The notes beneath the pieces are model-generated. The model saw only the letters and a list, made by a program, of their open reading frames with translations. It was not told the origin of the DNA and made no database searches. DNA of 14,692 nt from Candidatus Aenigmatarchaeota archaeon (GTDB lineage Archaea > Aenigmatarchaeota > Aenigmatarchaeia > QMZP01), in contig WAQT01000047.1 in assembly GCA_015520105.1 (NCBI GenBank), forward strand, positions 1-14,692, in the 5' to 3' direction. The position numbers and the translations under genes are program-made. The stretch's first letter is position 1; every line of letters begins with the position of its first letter. Below, piece after piece: positions 8,010-13,593 of this stretch.

Positions 8010-8025
8010 CCCTCGGGAATTCCCC

Positions 8026-8376
8026 TTATCTTCTGCTCCATTCCTCTGCGTATTCCCCTATCACGGGCAGCATGAACCTCTCTCCCTGAAAAGCCTTCAC
8101 TATCAGCACGACCCACAGCACGAACAGGAGGACTCCGAAACCTATCCAGATTCCCGGAATCGGAACGAACAGCACAAGGAACCAGAGAATCCATGCCGCT
8201 ATGTTGAACAGTATAGACTGCACTGCATGGAACCTGACATAGCTGTCCTTCCTGTCAGCGACAAGAAGCACGACCACTCCTGTTATCAGGCCCAGCACGT
8301 ACGCTACAGCAGCCAGCAGAGTGTCACTTCCTGTATTCTGTCTTTTCGTTCTCTTTCCGGCCTTTCTTCCAGCCAT
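8026..8376 (-). CDS. DUF4870-like small membrane protein
   Basis: 116-residue predicted integral membrane protein of unknown function. A basic N-terminus (KAGKRTKRQ) precedes three hydrophobic segments at about 19-41, 51-71 and 75-96. The loop RKDSYVRFHAVQSILF between the first two and GERFMLPVIGEYAEEW at the C-terminus match the conserved pattern of the DUF4870 family found in archaea and bacteria. The basic start suggests the N-terminus is cytoplasmic. A TATA-like box about 25 nt before the ATG indicates a leaderless mRNA. The gene is divergent from the inositol-phosphate synthase gene (114 bp between starts) and convergent with metK; neither position suggests a function. Confidence 0.82.
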   Translation of the reverse strand: MAGRKAGKRTKRQNTGSDTLLAAVAYVLGLITGVVVLLVADRKDSYVRFHAVQSILFNIAAWILWFLVLFVPIPGIWIGFGVLLFVLWVVLIVKAFQGERFMLPVIGEYAEEWSRR

Positions 8377-8395
8377 GCTTTCCTTTTGGTTTCTG

Positions 8396-8407
8396 TCTTT
8401 AAAAACT
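8396..8407 (-). promoter_or_regulatory. TATA-like box of the DUF4870-like gene
   Basis: Minus-strand AGTTTTTAAAGA is centred about 25 nt before the ATG at 8376, a leaderless spacing. Confidence 0.5.
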
Positions 8408-8436
8408 TGAAACCGCGCGACACTCCCGGACAGCAG

Positions 8437-8450
8437 AAACTATTTAAATG
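8437..8450 (+). promoter_or_regulatory. TATA box of the inositol-phosphate synthase gene
   Basis: AAACTATTTAAATG is centred about 47 nt before the ATG at 8491, so transcription should start near 8468-8470 with a leader of about 20 nt. Confidence 0.55.
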
Positions 8451-8463
8451 TCCGGAGAGAATA

Positions 8464-8479
8464 TTTTACAGCTGTAAAA
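8464..8479. promoter_or_regulatory. Perfect 16-bp palindrome at the synthase transcription start
   Basis: TTTTACAGCTGTAAAA is fully self-complementary and covers the transcription start predicted from the TATA box. This is a classic repressor position. The binding protein is not identified; the palindrome is unlike the TGTCAG site near metK. Confidence 0.55.
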
Positions 8480-8490
8480 CAAGTGGTTCC

Positions 8491-9591
8491 ATGGGAAAGA
8501 TAAAGATTGCGATTGCGGGTGTGGGGAACTGCGCCTCATCCCTTGTTCAGGGCCTCTTCTACTATAGGGACGTGGACTCCAATGACAGGCCGGTCCCGGG
8601 CCTGATGCACAACGTTCTCGGAGGCTACAGGATATCCGACATAGAGCCGGTGGCCGCATTCGACATAGATGCGAGAAAAGTGGGAAAGGACCTCTCCGAG
8701 GCTATATTCTCCCAGCCCAACTGCACCAAGGTCTTCCAGAAGGATATACCTGAACTCGGTGTGGAGGTCAGGATGGCTCCGGTTCTTGACGGAGTCGCGG
8801 ACCACATGAACAACTACCCTGAGCATCAGACCTTTCTTATCTCCAAGGAGAAGCCGGTTGACGTGAAAAAGGTTCTGGAGGAGAGCGGCGCCGACGTCCT
8901 GCTCAACTACCTTCCGGTCGGTTCAGAGGAGGCGACAAGGCACTACGCCGCAGCCGCCCTCGATGCAGGAGTCGCTTTCGTGAACTGCATGCCCGTCTTC
9001 ATCCTCTCAGACCCGGAGTGGGAGAAGAGATTCAGGGATGCCGGAGTTCCGGGGGTAGGAGACGACATAAAGGCACAGGTGGGAGCCACCATAACGCACA
9101 GGACGCTCGCGAAGCTCTTCTCGGACAGGGGAGTGAAGATAGACAGGACATACCAGCTCAACACCGGCGGGAACACGGACTTCCTCAACATGCTTGAGCG
9201 CTCCCGGCTGAAAAGCAAGAAGATAAGCAAGACCGAGTCTGTCCAGTCCCAGCTTCCCTCTCCCCTTCCCGATGACGACATCCACATAGGCCCGAGCGAC
9301 TATGTTCCGTGGCAGAAAGACAACAAAATCGCTTTCATCCGGATAGAGGGAAGGAAGTTCGGCGACGTCCCGGTGAATATAGAGGTCCGCCTCTCAGTGG
9401 AGGACTCCCCTAATTCTGCGGGCGTTGCGATAGACGCGATAAGGTGCGCAAAACTCGGCCTCGACCGCGGCATCGGAGGCGCCCTCATTTCCATATCCGC
9501 ATACACCATGAAGCATCCTCCCCAGCAGTATCCCGACTCCCTCGCAAGGCAGATGGTCGAGGAGTTCATAAATGGCGAGAGGGAAAGGTAA
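8491..9591 (+). CDS. ino1: Inositol-1-phosphate synthase (Ino1)
   Basis: NAD-dependent conversion of glucose 6-phosphate to 1L-myo-inositol 1-phosphate, the precursor of inositol phospholipids and, in some hyperthermophiles, of di-myo-inositol phosphate. From the ATG at 8491 it is 366 residues, the size of the short archaeal/mycobacterial form. The frame is open back to 8227, but that part runs over the divergent gene and promoter region, has no family similarity and is excluded. Visible: Rossmann motif IAGVGNCASSLVQG (8-21), VNCMPVFI (164-171), GDDIKAQVGATITHRTL (190-206), LNTGGNTDFLNM (223-234) and the C-terminal DSPNSAGVAIDAIRCAKL (305-322). The last 32 bases and the stop codon are copied again 361 bp downstream, at the far end of an insertion. 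A perfect palindrome near the predicted transcription start suggests repressor control. Confidence 0.94.
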   Translation: MGKIKIAIAGVGNCASSLVQGLFYYRDVDSNDRPVPGLMHNVLGGYRISDIEPVAAFDIDARKVGKDLSEAIFSQPNCTKVFQKDIPELGVEVRMAPVLDGVADHMNNYPEHQTFLISKEKPVDVKKVLEESGADVLLNYLPVGSEEATRHYAAAALDAGVAFVNCMPVFILSDPEWEKRFRDAGVPGVGDDIKAQVGATITHRTLAKLFSDRGVKIDRTYQLNTGGNTDFLNMLERSRLKSKKISKTESVQSQLPSPLPDDDIHIGPSDYVPWQKDNKIAFIRIEGRKFGDVPVNIEVRLSVEDSPNSAGVAIDAIRCAKLGLDRGIGGALISISAYTMKHPPQQYPDSLARQMVEEFINGERER

Positions 9592-9592
9592 T
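9560..9592 (+). repeat. 33-bp direct repeat, copy 1 (end of ino1)
   Basis: Covers the last codons and stop of ino1 (AGGAGTTCATAAATGGCGAG and the 13 bases after it). It recurs without mismatch at 9921-9953. The two copies bracket a 328-bp segment that is neither ino1 nor gins. Confidence 0.95.
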
Positions 9593-9597
9593 TCAAT

Positions 9598-9634
9598 GGG
9601 TTTTGCTCCACGGCTTTTGGATGAAGGCGGAAGC
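9598..9634 (+). repeat. 37-bp internal repeat A, copy 1
   Basis: Begins GGGTTTTGCTCCACGGCTTT. Matches 9869-9905 with one mismatch (T/C in the CTCC/CCCC position). The copies start 271 bp apart. Confidence 0.9.
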
Positions 9635-9650
9635 TTCCATTATGTTTATC

Positions 9651-9692
9651 TGCATGTTTTCCGTACACGCTTGTTTCCGTCAGGAAACTCCC
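9651..9692 (+). repeat. 42-bp interrupted repeat B, copy 1
   Basis: The first 22 bp (TGCATGTTTTCCGTACACGC and TT) match copy 2 with two mismatches, the middle 10 bp diverge, and the last 10 bp (GGAAACTCCC) are identical at the same spacing. Confidence 0.8.
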
Positions 9693-9780
9693 TGCCGGCA
9701 CCTTCTCCTGTTCCCAACAGAAGGTGCATCAAGAGGGAGCTATCGCTTCCATCCTGCGGCAGCGTCTGTTGCGTTTACTT

Positions 9781-9822
9781 TGCGTATTTTCCGTACACGC
9801 TTTTGTGGAAGTGGAAACTCCC
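9781..9822 (+). repeat. 42-bp interrupted repeat B, copy 2
   Basis: Starts 130 bp after copy 1. ACACGCTTTT in it pairs, with one mismatch, with AAAAGGGTGT at 9825-9834, giving a stem similar to the one in repeat A copy 2. Confidence 0.8.
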
Positions 9823-9834
9823 GTAAAAGGGTGT

Positions 9835-9854
9835 GGCGGAAGCCTCGAAAAGCC
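9835..9854 (+). repeat. 20-bp repeat C, copy 1
   Basis: GGCGGAAGCCTCGAAAAGCC, identical at 9897-9916, where it overlaps the end of repeat A copy 2. Confidence 0.9.
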
Positions 9855-9868
9855 ATGTTATTTTCAAG

Positions 9869-9905
9869 GGGTTTTGCCCCACGGCTTTTGGATGAAGGCG
9901 GAAGC
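9869..9905 (+). repeat. 37-bp internal repeat A, copy 2
   Basis: Begins GGGTTTTGCCCCACGGCTTT. Here the CACGGCTTTT (9880-9889) pairs with AAAAGCCGTG (9910-9919) as a 10-bp stem, with AGGC-GGAA-GCCT inside it (9896-9907), a small hairpin with a GNRA-type GGAA loop. Confidence 0.9.
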
Positions 9906-9916
9906 CTCGAAAAGCC
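9897..9916 (+). repeat. 20-bp repeat C, copy 2
   Basis: Identical copy of 9835-9854, ending 4 bp before the second 33-bp direct repeat. Confidence 0.9.
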
Positions 9917-9920
9917 GTGC

Positions 9921-9953
9921 AGGAGTTCATAAATGGCGAGAGGGAAAGGTAAT
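9921..9953 (+). repeat. 33-bp direct repeat, copy 2
   Basis: Exact copy of the ino1 3' end including its stop codon. It adjoins the gins promoter, so the original ino1-gins junction can be read by deleting 9593-9953. Confidence 0.95.
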
Positions 9954-9964
9954 CTTAAAAACTC
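9951..9964 (+). promoter_or_regulatory. TATA-like box of gins51
   Basis: AATCTTAAAAACTC, centred about 26 nt before the ATG at 9983, a leaderless spacing. It begins where the second 33-bp copy ends. Confidence 0.5.
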
Positions 9965-9982
9965 CCTTCCCAATTCTTTTAC

Positions 9983-10699
9983 ATGATAACCTATGACGCC
10001 ATCAGGAAGGTCATGATGGATGAGAGGAACTCCACAAAACTCACTGAGCTTCCGGAAAACTTCTTTGCCGAAGTGATGGCCTATCTGGAGAGCAAGGCCA
10101 AGCTCAGGCAGAACAAAGAGGACGCATGGGAGTTCGAGTCTGCAAAGAGGCTTGTGCAGGACATCCTTGAGATAAGGGAGAAGAAGGTGGTCAATCTCGC
10201 CCTCTACCATGTCAGGTCTGGCATATCTCCCGGAAAGCTCACTAATGAAGAGAAGGAACTCTTTGACTCGGTCGTGGAGAGCGCCAAAACCTTCCAGAAA
10301 AGGATGAAGGAAACCCTGAGCGGGAGGAGGGAGAAGCTTGTTCTCATCGCTATGCTTGATGACGTTCCTGAATTCATGGGAACGGACATGAAGAGCCACG
10401 GCCCGTTCAAAAAGGGGGACATGGTCACGCTCCCTGAGGAGACCGCTGAGTTCCTGATAAGCAAGGGCCTCGGCCAGAGGGTCTCCGGCGAGGAGCCAGG
10501 CCGCGCCGGGGAGAATCGCGAAGAAGATGAGGCGGAGAAGAGAGAACAGGAGCCCGAAGACGCCGGGAAGCAGGGACCGGTTGATGAGCAGGAGCCCGGG
10601 GATGAGAACCAGACGCGCGCGAAAGAGCATGACGAAGCGTCTTCAGCCTCTGAAGGCATCCCTCCCGCCGGCAGCAATCCGGATGAACGCTCTCTCTAA
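9983..10699 (+). CDS. gins51: GINS complex subunit Gins51 with extended acidic tail
   Basis: Subunit of the archaeal GINS complex, which binds MCM helicase and GAN/RecJ-like nuclease in the replisome. 238 residues. A helical A domain (about 1-115, including LPENFFAEVMAYLESKAKLR) is followed by a small beta B domain (about 118-167, with VPEFMGTDMKSHGPFKKGDMVTLP read across 128-151, then AEFLISKGL). The A-then-B order is that of the Gins51/Gins15 type. Residues 169-238 are an unusual, Glu/Asp/Gly/Pro-rich and probably disordered tail (EEDEAEKREQEPEDAGKQG); many archaeal Gins51 proteins end soon after the B domain. Assignment rests on domain order and the VPEF.G...GPFKKGD.V.LP pattern. Confidence 0.85.
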   Translation: MITYDAIRKVMMDERNSTKLTELPENFFAEVMAYLESKAKLRQNKEDAWEFESAKRLVQDILEIREKKVVNLALYHVRSGISPGKLTNEEKELFDSVVESAKTFQKRMKETLSGRREKLVLIAMLDDVPEFMGTDMKSHGPFKKGDMVTLPEETAEFLISKGLGQRVSGEEPGRAGENREEDEAEKREQEPEDAGKQGPVDEQEPGDENQTRAKEHDEASSASEGIPPAGSNPDERSL

Positions 10700-10713
10700 C
10701 AACCCTCCAAATC

Positions 10714-10763
10714 TGTTCTGCGAACAATAGACATGGCAATGCGCGTTCCGGCCGGTGTTCGCA
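10714..10763. promoter_or_regulatory. TGTTC/GAACA dyads upstream of the cad promoter
   Basis: TGTTC-TGC-GAACA (10714-10726) is a dyad, and TGCGAACA (10719-10726) is the exact inverse of TGTTCGCA (10756-10763). TGTTC (10756) and GAAC (10779) also flank the TATA box. GAACA/TGTTC half-sites resemble ArsR/SmtB-family operators, so accessory CadC sites are possible. Confidence 0.35.
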
Positions 10764-10765
10764 AA

Positions 10766-10775
10766 TTTTTATATA
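10766..10775 (+). promoter_or_regulatory. TATA box of the cad operon
   Basis: TTTTTATATA, centred about 31 nt before the cadC ATG; transcription is expected to start within a few bases of the start codon. Confidence 0.6.
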
Positions 10776-10802
10776 TATGAACGTTTGATTAAATATTCAT
10801 AT
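10775..10802. promoter_or_regulatory. CadC operator candidate, 28-bp imperfect palindrome
   Basis: The left half ATATGAACGTTTGA and the inverse of the right half, ATATGAATATTTAA, agree at 11 of 14 positions; the outer seven bases are perfect. It extends from the end of the TATA box over the predicted start site into the cadC start codon, so bound protein would block initiation. Size and position suit an ArsR/SmtB-family repressor released by metal. Confidence 0.6.
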
Positions 10803-11154
10803 GACAAAGAAAGACGTATGCGAGATAAAATGCGTGAATGAAAGGGCTGTCAGGGAAGTGAGATCCAGAATGCCTGATGACAGGACTGTTCTGAAGATAG
10901 CGGAAACCTCCAGAATTCTTGGCGATTCCACAAGGGTAAAAATGCTTCTTGCCCTGTCCCAAAGAGAGCTGTGCGTGTGCGACCTGGCGTCCCTGCTTGG
11001 CATGACGCAGTCTGCGGTCTCGCATCAGTTAAGGCTGTTGAGAAGCGCAAACCTTGTCAGGTTCAGGAAAGAAGGAAAGGTTGTGCACTACTCGCTTGCT
11101 GACAGGCATGTTATGAGATTGATTGAGATAGGGGTTAAGCATGCAAAGGAGTGA
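10801..11154 (+). CDS. cadC: CadC-like ArsR/SmtB metal-sensing repressor
   Basis: Winged-helix repressor that leaves DNA when it binds Cd, Pb or Zn. 117 residues. N-terminal CEIKC gives C7 and C11; ELCVCD, at the start of the helix-turn-helix region, gives C58 and C60. These are the four ligands known for the Cd/Pb site of staphylococcal CadC, at the same residue numbers as I recall them. The last helix carries D101, H103, H114 and E117, again the known Zn-site set. The recognition region is LLGMTQSAVSHQLRLLRSANLV (65-86), followed by the wing FRKEGKVVHYSL. The gene overlaps cadA by 14 nt, so they form one operon. A 28-bp palindrome at its start is the likely operator. Both metal sites being complete makes a CadC-type sensor more likely than ArsR or SmtB. 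Confidence 0.93.
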   Translation: MTKKDVCEIKCVNERAVREVRSRMPDDRTVLKIAETSRILGDSTRVKMLLALSQRELCVCDLASLLGMTQSAVSHQLRLLRSANLVRFRKEGKVVHYSLADRHVMRLIEIGVKHAKE

Positions 11155-13087
11155 GACTCATGACCAAAGGGATGGGTGCTCGGCGTGCTCGGCAGGTGTT
11201 CTTGAATCAGGGCAGTCTCTCTGGAAGCAGAAGGGAGTTCTGACTGCTGCAGCAGGAGGGATTGTTTTCTGCATCGGGCTGTATCTGGAGTTCGTAGCTC
11301 GCGCGTATCTGATTGCCCAGATATCGTTTCTTGCAGTTGTCCTAATCGCAGGCCAAAACATAATAAAAAGGGGCATTCTTTCCGCATGGAGGAGAAGGCC
11401 GGACATGAATTTCCTGATGAGCGTTGCTGCTGCAGGAGCCTTCTCAATAGGACACGGAGAAGAGGGAGCGGCAGTCATATTACTGTTCTACATTGCCGAG
11501 TTCCTTGAGGATTATGCCGCAGAGAGGGCGAGAAAATCCGTGGCCTCTCTCCTGAAACTCGCGCCAGAAAGAGCAAGGGTAAAGAGGGGCGGGGAGGAAA
11601 TTGAAGTTCATGTCCATGAGGTGAAGGCCGGAGACGTCGTTATTGTCAGGCCCGGAGACAGAATCCCGCTTGACGGAGTAGTGGTCAGGGGGCAGTCCTC
11701 GGTGAATCAGGCCCCTATTACTGGAGAGAGCATGCCTGTCTCCAAAGAAGAGGGAGAGAGCGTCTTTGCCGGAACGATTAACGAGGAAGGCTATCTTGAG
11801 ATAAGGGTGACCAAGACTTCTGAAGAAACAGCGCTGTCGAAAATAATAAAGATTGTCGAGCAGGCCCAGAAACAGAAATCGAGAACAGAAGCGTTCATTG
11901 ACAGGTTCGCGAGGTATTACACCCCGCTTGTTGTAACGCTCTCCTTTCTTGTAATGACAGTACCCACTCTTGTCTTCGGTCTGGAATTCAGCGAATGGTT
12001 CTACAGGGCACTCGTGCTTCTTGTGGTCTCCTGCCCCTGCGCGCTGGCGATATCAACCCCGGTATCCATGGTATCGGGCCTGACTTCTGCAGCAAGAAAC
12101 GGTGTCCTGATAAAGGGCGGAAGCTATCTCGAGGAGATCAGAAACGCCAGGGTGGTCGTGTTCGACAAGACAGGAACTCTGACAGAAGGAAAGCCTGAGG
12201 TAACGGATGTCATTGCGCTGGGTAGATATTCCAGAAAGAAGGTGCTGCAGATAGCGGCTTCTCTGGAAGCGAAATCAAAACATCCGCTTGCAGAAGCGGT
12301 TGTTGCGAAGGCAAGGGAGGAGGGAATCGGGTTGCTGGAAGTGCGCGATTTCCGGTCGCTTGCAGGAAAGGGGCTTAAAGGCAGGGTCGGAGGCAGACTC
12401 TTCTATGCCGGAAACAGAAACTTTTTTGCGAAAGCCGCGGAATTGCCTGAAAAGCATCTGAAGGCCCTTGAGAGCAGGGGAAAGACAGCGGTCCTGATAG
12501 GCAACGGGCGCCATGTTATCGGAATAATCGCATTGATGGACAGGATAAGGGAATCCTCTTACGGAGTGATAAAGGAACTGAAAGATAGGGGTGTCAGAAC
12601 AGTAATGCTTACCGGAGACAACAGGAGAGTTGCGGAAGCGATTGCGGAGAGCCTTGGCATCGACGAGCACTATGCCGAGCTCTTGCCAGAGGACAAGGTG
12701 AATGCGATTGACAGGTTGCTGAAGATGCATGAGCATGTGGTTATGGTAGGCGACGGAGTGAATGACGCCCCTGCACTGGCAAAGGCCCATGTTGGTATCG
12801 CGATGGGAGCAATCGGCTCTGATGTGGCGATAGAGACTTCGGACATCGCGCTGATGCATGACGACCTGACGAGAATAGGCTATCTCATGGACCTGAGCAG
12901 GAGAACGATAGCTGTTGTGAAACAGAACATCTCCGCTGCAATCCTGATAAAAGGCTCTTTTGCAATTCTTGCGTTTCCGGGCTTGGTGAGCCTCTGGCTG
13001 GCGGTTGCTATCGGGGATATGGGGCTGAGCCTGGCTGTAATAGCGAACGCCCTGAGAATAGGAAAGAAAAAGGTGAGCGTGACTTAA
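11141..13087 (+). CDS. cadA: P1B-type Cd/Zn/Pb-exporting ATPase (CadA/ZntA-like)
   Basis: Membrane pump that uses ATP to expel divalent soft metals. 648 residues. No N-terminal heavy-metal-associated domain; instead a short tail with one CxxC (C13, C16) and a His. Eight likely membrane segments: about 33-52, 55-71, 89-104, 108-126, 260-280, 286-306, 594-614 and 617-638. Actuator motif TGES (194-197); metal-binding SCPC (297-300); phosphorylation site DKTGT (342-346); nucleotide-site HP (381-382); TGDN (491-494); GDGVND (537-542). K604 and D626 near the C-terminus match the Lys and Asp that mark the P1B-2 (Zn/Cd/Pb) group; spacing is one residue longer than I recall for ZntA and staphylococcal CadA. 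Cotranscribed with cadC (14-nt overlap). Ile codons are more mixed than in neighbouring genes, which suggests transfer. Confidence 0.95.
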   Translation: MQRSETHDQRDGCSACSAGVLESGQSLWKQKGVLTAAAGGIVFCIGLYLEFVARAYLIAQISFLAVVLIAGQNIIKRGILSAWRRRPDMNFLMSVAAAGAFSIGHGEEGAAVILLFYIAEFLEDYAAERARKSVASLLKLAPERARVKRGGEEIEVHVHEVKAGDVVIVRPGDRIPLDGVVVRGQSSVNQAPITGESMPVSKEEGESVFAGTINEEGYLEIRVTKTSEETALSKIIKIVEQAQKQKSRTEAFIDRFARYYTPLVVTLSFLVMTVPTLVFGLEFSEWFYRALVLLVVSCPCALAISTPVSMVSGLTSAARNGVLIKGGSYLEEIRNARVVVFDKTGTLTEGKPEVTDVIALGRYSRKKVLQIAASLEAKSKHPLAEAVVAKAREEGIGLLEVRDFRSLAGKGLKGRVGGRLFYAGNRNFFAKAAELPEKHLKALESRGKTAVLIGNGRHVIGIIALMDRIRESSYGVIKELKDRGVRTVMLTGDNRRVAEAIAESLGIDEHYAELLPEDKVNAIDRLLKMHEHVVMVGDGVNDAPALAKAHVGIAMGAIGSDVAIETSDIALMHDDLTRIGYLMDLSRRTIAVVKQNISAAILIKGSFAILAFPGLVSLWLAVAIGDMGLSLAVIANALRIGKKKVSVT

Positions 13088-13098
13088 TATTTAAATAC
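13085..13098 (+). promoter_or_regulatory. TATA box of the eL42-eL40-eS26 operon
   Basis: TAATATTTAAATAC overlaps the cadA stop codon (13085-13087) and is centred about 28 nt before the eL42 ATG, a leaderless spacing. The ribosomal genes therefore need not depend on the cad promoter. Confidence 0.6.
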
Positions 13099-13119
13099 TT
13101 CTCAAACAATTATGAGCTT

Positions 13120-13407
13120 ATGAAGTTCCCCAAGAAGGTAAACACGTTCTGCCCAAGCTGCAGGAAGCACAGCGTCCACGTTGTGAAGCAGGCAAAGAAA
13201 AGGGTCAGGGGAACCGCTCATCCGAATTCCCAGGCGAACAGGAGGAAGGACAGGCACAAGAGAGGTTACGGCGGCCACGGAAAATACTCGAAGCCGGCGG
13301 TGAGCAAGAAACCCACCCAGAAGGTCGACCTCCGCCTCCAGTGCGAGGAGTGCAAGAAGATGCACACCAAAGAGGGATTCAGGGTGAAGAAGTTCGAGCT
13401 TGTATGA
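13120..13407 (+). CDS. rpl44e: Large-subunit ribosomal protein eL42 (L44e)
   Basis: Zinc-ribbon protein of the large ribosomal subunit near the tRNA E site, shared by archaea and eukaryotes. 95 residues, the normal archaeal size. The two zinc knuckles are C11-x2-C14 (FCPSC) and C75-x2-C78 (CEEC); between them is the highly basic stretch RRKDRHKRGYGGHGKYSKP (41-59). The ending GFRVKKFELV matches the family. First gene of a three-gene ribosomal operon; its TGA is followed 9 nt later by the next start codon. Confidence 0.96.
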   Translation: MKFPKKVNTFCPSCRKHSVHVVKQAKKRVRGTAHPNSQANRRKDRHKRGYGGHGKYSKPAVSKKPTQKVDLRLQCEECKKMHTKEGFRVKKFELV

Positions 13408-13416
13408 GGTTGAATC

Positions 13417-13593
13417 ATGCCCAAGCACAGGTTTCCGGAAGCCGAGATGAGGATGTTCCACAGGATGTTCGTGTGCATGAAGTGCGGAGCGAAGATAAGG
13501 GCAGACCTTCCCAAGGTGAGGGCCGGCAAGACGAAATGCAGGAAGTGCAAGTCAAAGAAGCTCAGGCCGATACACAAGGAGGCCAAGAGATAA
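13417..13593 (+). CDS. rpl40e: Large-subunit ribosomal protein eL40
   Basis: 58-residue zinc-ribbon protein, MPKHRFPEAEMRMFHRMFVC and onward. FPEAE-RMF followed by CMKC (C20, C23) and CRKC (C41, C44), then KKLRPIHK, matches the archaeal eL40 pattern. Seventeen residues separate the two Cys pairs, longer than the short loop of many archaeal eL40 proteins. eS27 was considered because it often follows eL42 in archaea, but eS27's PTGGKA segment is absent. GAGGTTGA, overlapping the eL42 stop, serves as ribosome binding site. The stop TAA shares one base with the next ATG (TAATG), indicating coupled translation. Confidence 0.8.
   Translation: MPKHRFPEAEMRMFHRMFVCMKCGAKIRADLPKVRAGKTKCRKCKSKKLRPIHKEAKR

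Larger units (their letters stand above)
9593..9920. mobile_element. Repeat-rich non-coding insertion, possible MITE-like element or remnant
   Basis: 328 bp between the two 33-bp copies, with no credible gene: the reading frames are short and their repeated peptides come from nucleotide repeats. It contains three internal direct-repeat families (listed separately) and several hairpins: GTTTCC-GTCA-GGAAAC (9673-9688), CACCTTC...GAAGGTG (9699-9726, with a bulge) and GGGG-TTTTG-CCCC (9868-9880). CACGGCTTTT near the left end (9609-9618) is the exact inverse of AAAAGCCGTG at the right end (9910-9919), like imperfect terminal inverted repeats. I recognise no known family. A non-autonomous element, a decayed integrated element or a structured RNA are all possible. 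Confidence 0.5.

Noticed and set aside
8227..8490. N-terminal extension of the inositol-phosphate synthase
   Set aside because: The extra 88 codons cross the divergent gene and both promoters; the family N-terminus begins at GKIKIAIAGVGN just after the ATG at 8491.
9560..9953. CRISPR array
   Set aside because: Only two copies of the 33-bp unit, 328 bp apart, one inside a coding sequence; no regular repeat-spacer pattern and no cas genes.
9444..9996. Three plus-strand open frames with repeated peptides across the insertion
   Set aside because: The repeated peptides come from nucleotide repeats read in different frames, parts overlap ino1 or gins, and no start signals or conservation are seen.
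9740..10630. Minus-strand open frame of 296 codons opposite gins51 and part of the insertion
   Set aside because: Antisense of gins51 codons, spanning the repeat-rich segment; no domain recognised.
13341..13592. Longer upstream start for eS26
   Set aside because: The added region is an alternate frame of eL42 and eL40; the TAATG overlap with the eL40 stop gives a natural start.
13417..13593. eS27 instead of eL40
   Set aside because: eS27 has a PTGGKA-like C-terminus and different Cys spacing; the FPEAE-RMF start and LRP end fit eL40.
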